DNA from: Streptomyces paludis
GTDB lineage: Bacteria; Actinomycetota; Actinomycetes; Streptomycetales; Streptomycetaceae
DNA length: 64,000 nucleotides
Direction of reading: 5' to 3'
Assembly (NCBI RefSeq): GCF_003344965.1
Contig: NZ_CP031194.1
Location: 8,060,001-8,124,000, forward strand
Shown: one piece after another, positions 62,195 to 64,000 of the stretch
Layout of the letters: every line of letters starts with the position of its first letter
How positions within the stretch are numbered: the first letter of the stretch is position 1
Position numbers and translations under genes: made by a program
The notes under the pieces: generated by a model
What the model was told of the DNA's origin: nothing
The model's database searches: none
What the model saw: the letters and a program-made list of their open reading frames with translations, nothing else

Positions 62195-63088
62195 ATGCAG
62201 GGCACCATCGATGGATTCAACTATGGAGCCGTCACGCCTGTGGCGGCCTACCTCATGGCATGTCTGGGCGCCGCTCTGGGGCTTCGCTGCACCACCAGGT
62301 CGCTCCGTACGGAGCGGTCCTGGAAGCCTGGATGGCTGGCCCTGGGCGCGACCTCCATCGGTTCGGGAATCTGGACGATGCACTTCATCGCCATGATCGG
62401 ATTCCAGGTGAAGGAAGTGCCGATCGGATATGACGTACCCACGACGATCGCCAGCCTCGCGGTGGCGATCATCGTGGTCGGTATCGGTGTCTTCATCGTG
62501 GGTTACCGCGGTGCGACCCGGACCACACTGCTTGTCGCGGGCACCCTGACCGGTTTCGGGGTGGCGGCCATGCATTACATCGGCATGGCCGGAATGCGAC
62601 TGCATGCCCGTATGGAATATGACACCACTGTCGTGGTGCTCTCCGTACTGATCGCCGTCGTCGCGGCGACCGCCGCGCTCTGGGCCGCCGTGTCGATCCA
62701 CGGCTTCCTGCCGAGCCTGGCGGCGAGCATGGTGATGGGGATCGCCGTGACCGGTATGCACTACACGGGGATGGCCGCCATCAGCGTGCACCTCCAGGGA
62801 CTCACCGGAGTCTCCGCGGGTGGCGGTTCGGCCTCCTCGATCATGTTCCCGATGCTGCTCGGCCCGGTGATCTTCCTGGTGCTGGCCGGCGTCGTGGTCA
62901 TGTTCGACCCGCTGCTGGTGCTCGGTGAGGGGGACTGGGACCAGCCGGCCGCCAAGCCCGCGCGGAAGGACACCCAGGCCCGACCGGTCTGGCCGCCGGT
63001 GTACGACGAATCCGCCGACCGCAGGCCCCCCGCGCCCAGCGCGGGGCCGGCGCCGTACCGCGACAATCAGCGGCCCCGCGACTGGTAG
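62195..63088 (+). CDS. MHYT-domain integral membrane sensor
   Basis: 297 residues, seven hydrophobic helices, with the three MHYT signature repeats: WTMHFIAMIGF, AAMHYIGMAGM and TGMHYTGMAAI. The His/Met pairs at the membrane face are proposed to bind copper and sense O2, CO or NO. Unlike many relatives it has no GGDEF/EAL output domain; instead a 50-residue Pro/Arg-rich cytosolic tail. ATG 62195 lies 12 bases after a purine-rich site. Terminator at 63114-63144. Confidence 0.88.
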   Translation: MQGTIDGFNYGAVTPVAAYLMACLGAALGLRCTTRSLRTERSWKPGWLALGATSIGSGIWTMHFIAMIGFQVKEVPIGYDVPTTIASLAVAIIVVGIGVFIVGYRGATRTTLLVAGTLTGFGVAAMHYIGMAGMRLHARMEYDTTVVVLSVLIAVVAATAALWAAVSIHGFLPSLAASMVMGIAVTGMHYTGMAAISVHLQGLTGVSAGGGSASSIMFPMLLGPVIFLVLAGVVVMFDPLLVLGEGDWDQPAAKPARKDTQARPVWPPVYDESADRRPPAPSAGPAPYRDNQRPRDW

Positions 63089-63113
63089 ACCGGATTCCCG
63101 TCCCCACGAAGAG

Positions 63114-63144
63114 CGCCGCCCCGCGATCCGCGGGGCGGCGTTTT
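63114..63144. terminator. Rho-independent terminator
   Basis: 12-bp stem (63114-63125 with 63129-63140), three-base loop, followed by TTTT on the plus strand, so it fits the MHYT gene; it also ends the convergent GntR transcript. Confidence 0.9.
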
Positions 63145-63193
63145 CCGTCTGTGCGCCGGGGGCCGGTCCGGCGAGGGCGAATCCGTCGAGAGG

Positions 63194-63964
63194 TCAGTCC
63201 GCCGTCCGCTCGGCGGACTCAATGGACTCCCTCAGCCGCGCGCTGGCCATCCGCATGTGCTCGGCCATGGCCTCGTTCGCCGCGTCGGGGTCGCGGGCGC
63301 GGATGGCGGCGAGCACGGCGTCGTGCTCGCACAGGGTGCCGCTCACCGTGCCCTCCAGATCGCTGACCCGCTCCATCCACACCTGAAGCAGCGCCCGGAT
63401 GCTGTGCAGGATGTCGCTGAGCACCGAGTTCCCGGCGATGTTCGCCGTCTCCAGATGGAAGGCGATGTCGGCGTCGATGAACGACGCGGCGTCCGTGCCC
63501 GCGTCCCGCATCCGCCGCAGATGCTCCTCCAGCCGGGCCACGTCCTCGTCGCCGGCCCGTTCCGCCGCCAGCCGGGCCGAGACCCCTTCGAGGTGCGTAC
63601 GGACCTCGACCAGGTCCTGGGTGCGCCGCTGCCCCAGCATGAGGCCCCAGTTGATGGCGCGCGGCAGGAACTCCGAGGTTCCCTCGCGTACGTACGACCC
63701 CGACCCCGGGCGGATCTCCACGATGCCGAGCACATCGAGCGCCGAGAGCGCGCCGCGCACGCTGGAGCGCGCGACCCCCAGCGCCTCGGCGAGCTGACGC
63801 TCGGCGGGCAGTCGAGTGCCGGGCTTGATGTCACCGGCGGAGAGATGGTCGAGAAGCCGCTTCGCGACCTCGCTGACCGAGGATTCGCGGACGACGGGGC
63901 GGAGGAGCCGGGCGAGATCCGGCGAACCGGACATGGGCTGATCGGGCTGACTGGTCACGGTCAC
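63194..63964 (-). CDS. FadR-type GntR-family regulator
   Basis: 256 residues. Winged helix (SEVAKRLLDHLSAGDIKPGTRLPAERQLAEALGVARSSVRGALSAL ... GSGSYV) and an FCD ligand domain with metal-ligand residues (ADIAFHLETANIAGNSVL; EHDAVLAAIRARD). The longest start GTG 63964 lies inside a palindrome that looks like its own operator, so ATG 63934 may be the true start. Target genes probably upstream, outside the window. Confidence 0.87.
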   Translation of the reverse strand: MTVTSQPDQPMSGSPDLARLLRPVVRESSVSEVAKRLLDHLSAGDIKPGTRLPAERQLAEALGVARSSVRGALSALDVLGIVEIRPGSGSYVREGTSEFLPRAINWGLMLGQRRTQDLVEVRTHLEGVSARLAAERAGDEDVARLEEHLRRMRDAGTDAASFIDADIAFHLETANIAGNSVLSDILHSIRALLQVWMERVSDLEGTVSGTLCEHDAVLAAIRARDPDAANEAMAEHMRMASARLRESIESAERTAD

Positions 63965-63967
63965 CAG
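63951..63967 (-). promoter_or_regulatory. FadR/GntR-type palindrome at the regulator's start
   Basis: CTGGTCACGGTCACCAG: 14 of 17 positions symmetric, with the TGGT...ACCA ends typical of FadR-subfamily operators. Suggests autoregulation. Confidence 0.5.
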
Positions 63968-64000
63968 TACACCAGATGGGTGTTCCCGCTGTTCAGGTAC

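Overview
The window is chromosomal DNA of a Streptomyces-like actinomycete. Evidence: very high GC with G/C at nearly every third codon position, many GTG starts, and a gene set typical of the genus (a chaplin, the melC1-melC2 tyrosinase pair, rppA, a ceb-type cellobiose operon with a CebR box, matB, type B L31, Asp23/Gls24 and DUF2510 proteins). No rRNA, tRNA, CRISPR array, prophage or complete insertion sequence was seen. One non-autonomous transposon-like element (MITE) is present.

Region 1 (1-1186): the N-terminal part of a Tat-exported beta-carbonic anhydrase and a GNAT acetyltransferase. Region 2 (1200-16754): a complete L-rhamnose regulon as two divergent operons. Leftward: isomerase, bifunctional aldolase/dehydrogenase, kinase, LacI regulator. 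Rightward: ABC ATPase, two permeases, binding lipoprotein, mutarotase, a secreted BNR-propeller protein, an L-fucose-isomerase-like protein, and a second LacI regulator. Each divergent promoter has strong -35/-10 boxes and one LacI-type operator just downstream. Imported rhamnose would be mutarotated, isomerised, phosphorylated, cleaved to DHAP and lactaldehyde, and the lactaldehyde oxidised. The secreted propeller probably frees rhamnose from plant polysaccharide.

Region 3 (16779-25987) is envelope and development related: a BrkB-like membrane protein, an Asp23 protein, an ECF sigma factor with a zinc-finger/Asp23-like candidate anti-sigma factor, tyrosinase and its copper chaperone, a chaplin, an ABC exporter and a PAS-GAF-PP2C phosphatase. 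Region 4 (26099-37295): a 1,207-residue secreted phosphodiester-glycosidase/metallophosphoesterase protein, aldo/keto reductase, lipoprotein, NmrA-like protein, rppA with a MomA-like cupin, a PrsW protease and a histidine-rich metal-binding protein.

Region 5 (37370-49067): drug-efflux and regulator pairs (DHA2 MFS with TetR, DHA1 MFS with MarR), aldo/keto reductase, cold-shock protein, a histidine phosphatase truncated by the MITE, type B L31, malonyl-CoA synthetase, a DUF2510 protein and a MurE paralogue. Region 6 (49121-57711): a Cys-nucleophile alpha/beta hydrolase, a decayed SDR gene that keeps a MerR-type promoter, and cebR-cebE-cebF-cebG-bglC for cellobiose uptake and cleavage. This operon lacks an ATPase gene, as expected if a shared MsiK-type ATPase is encoded elsewhere. 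Region 7 (57744-64000): a carboxylesterase, a DUF4232 lipoprotein, a TerD-CAP-CAP fusion, a small membrane protein, an MHYT sensor and a FadR-type regulator.

Most promising for novelty: the MITE that replaced the C-terminus of a phosphatase and whose empty site can be reconstructed; the TerD-CAP-CAP protein; the propeller in the rhamnose regulon; and the sigma/Asp23-like pair.
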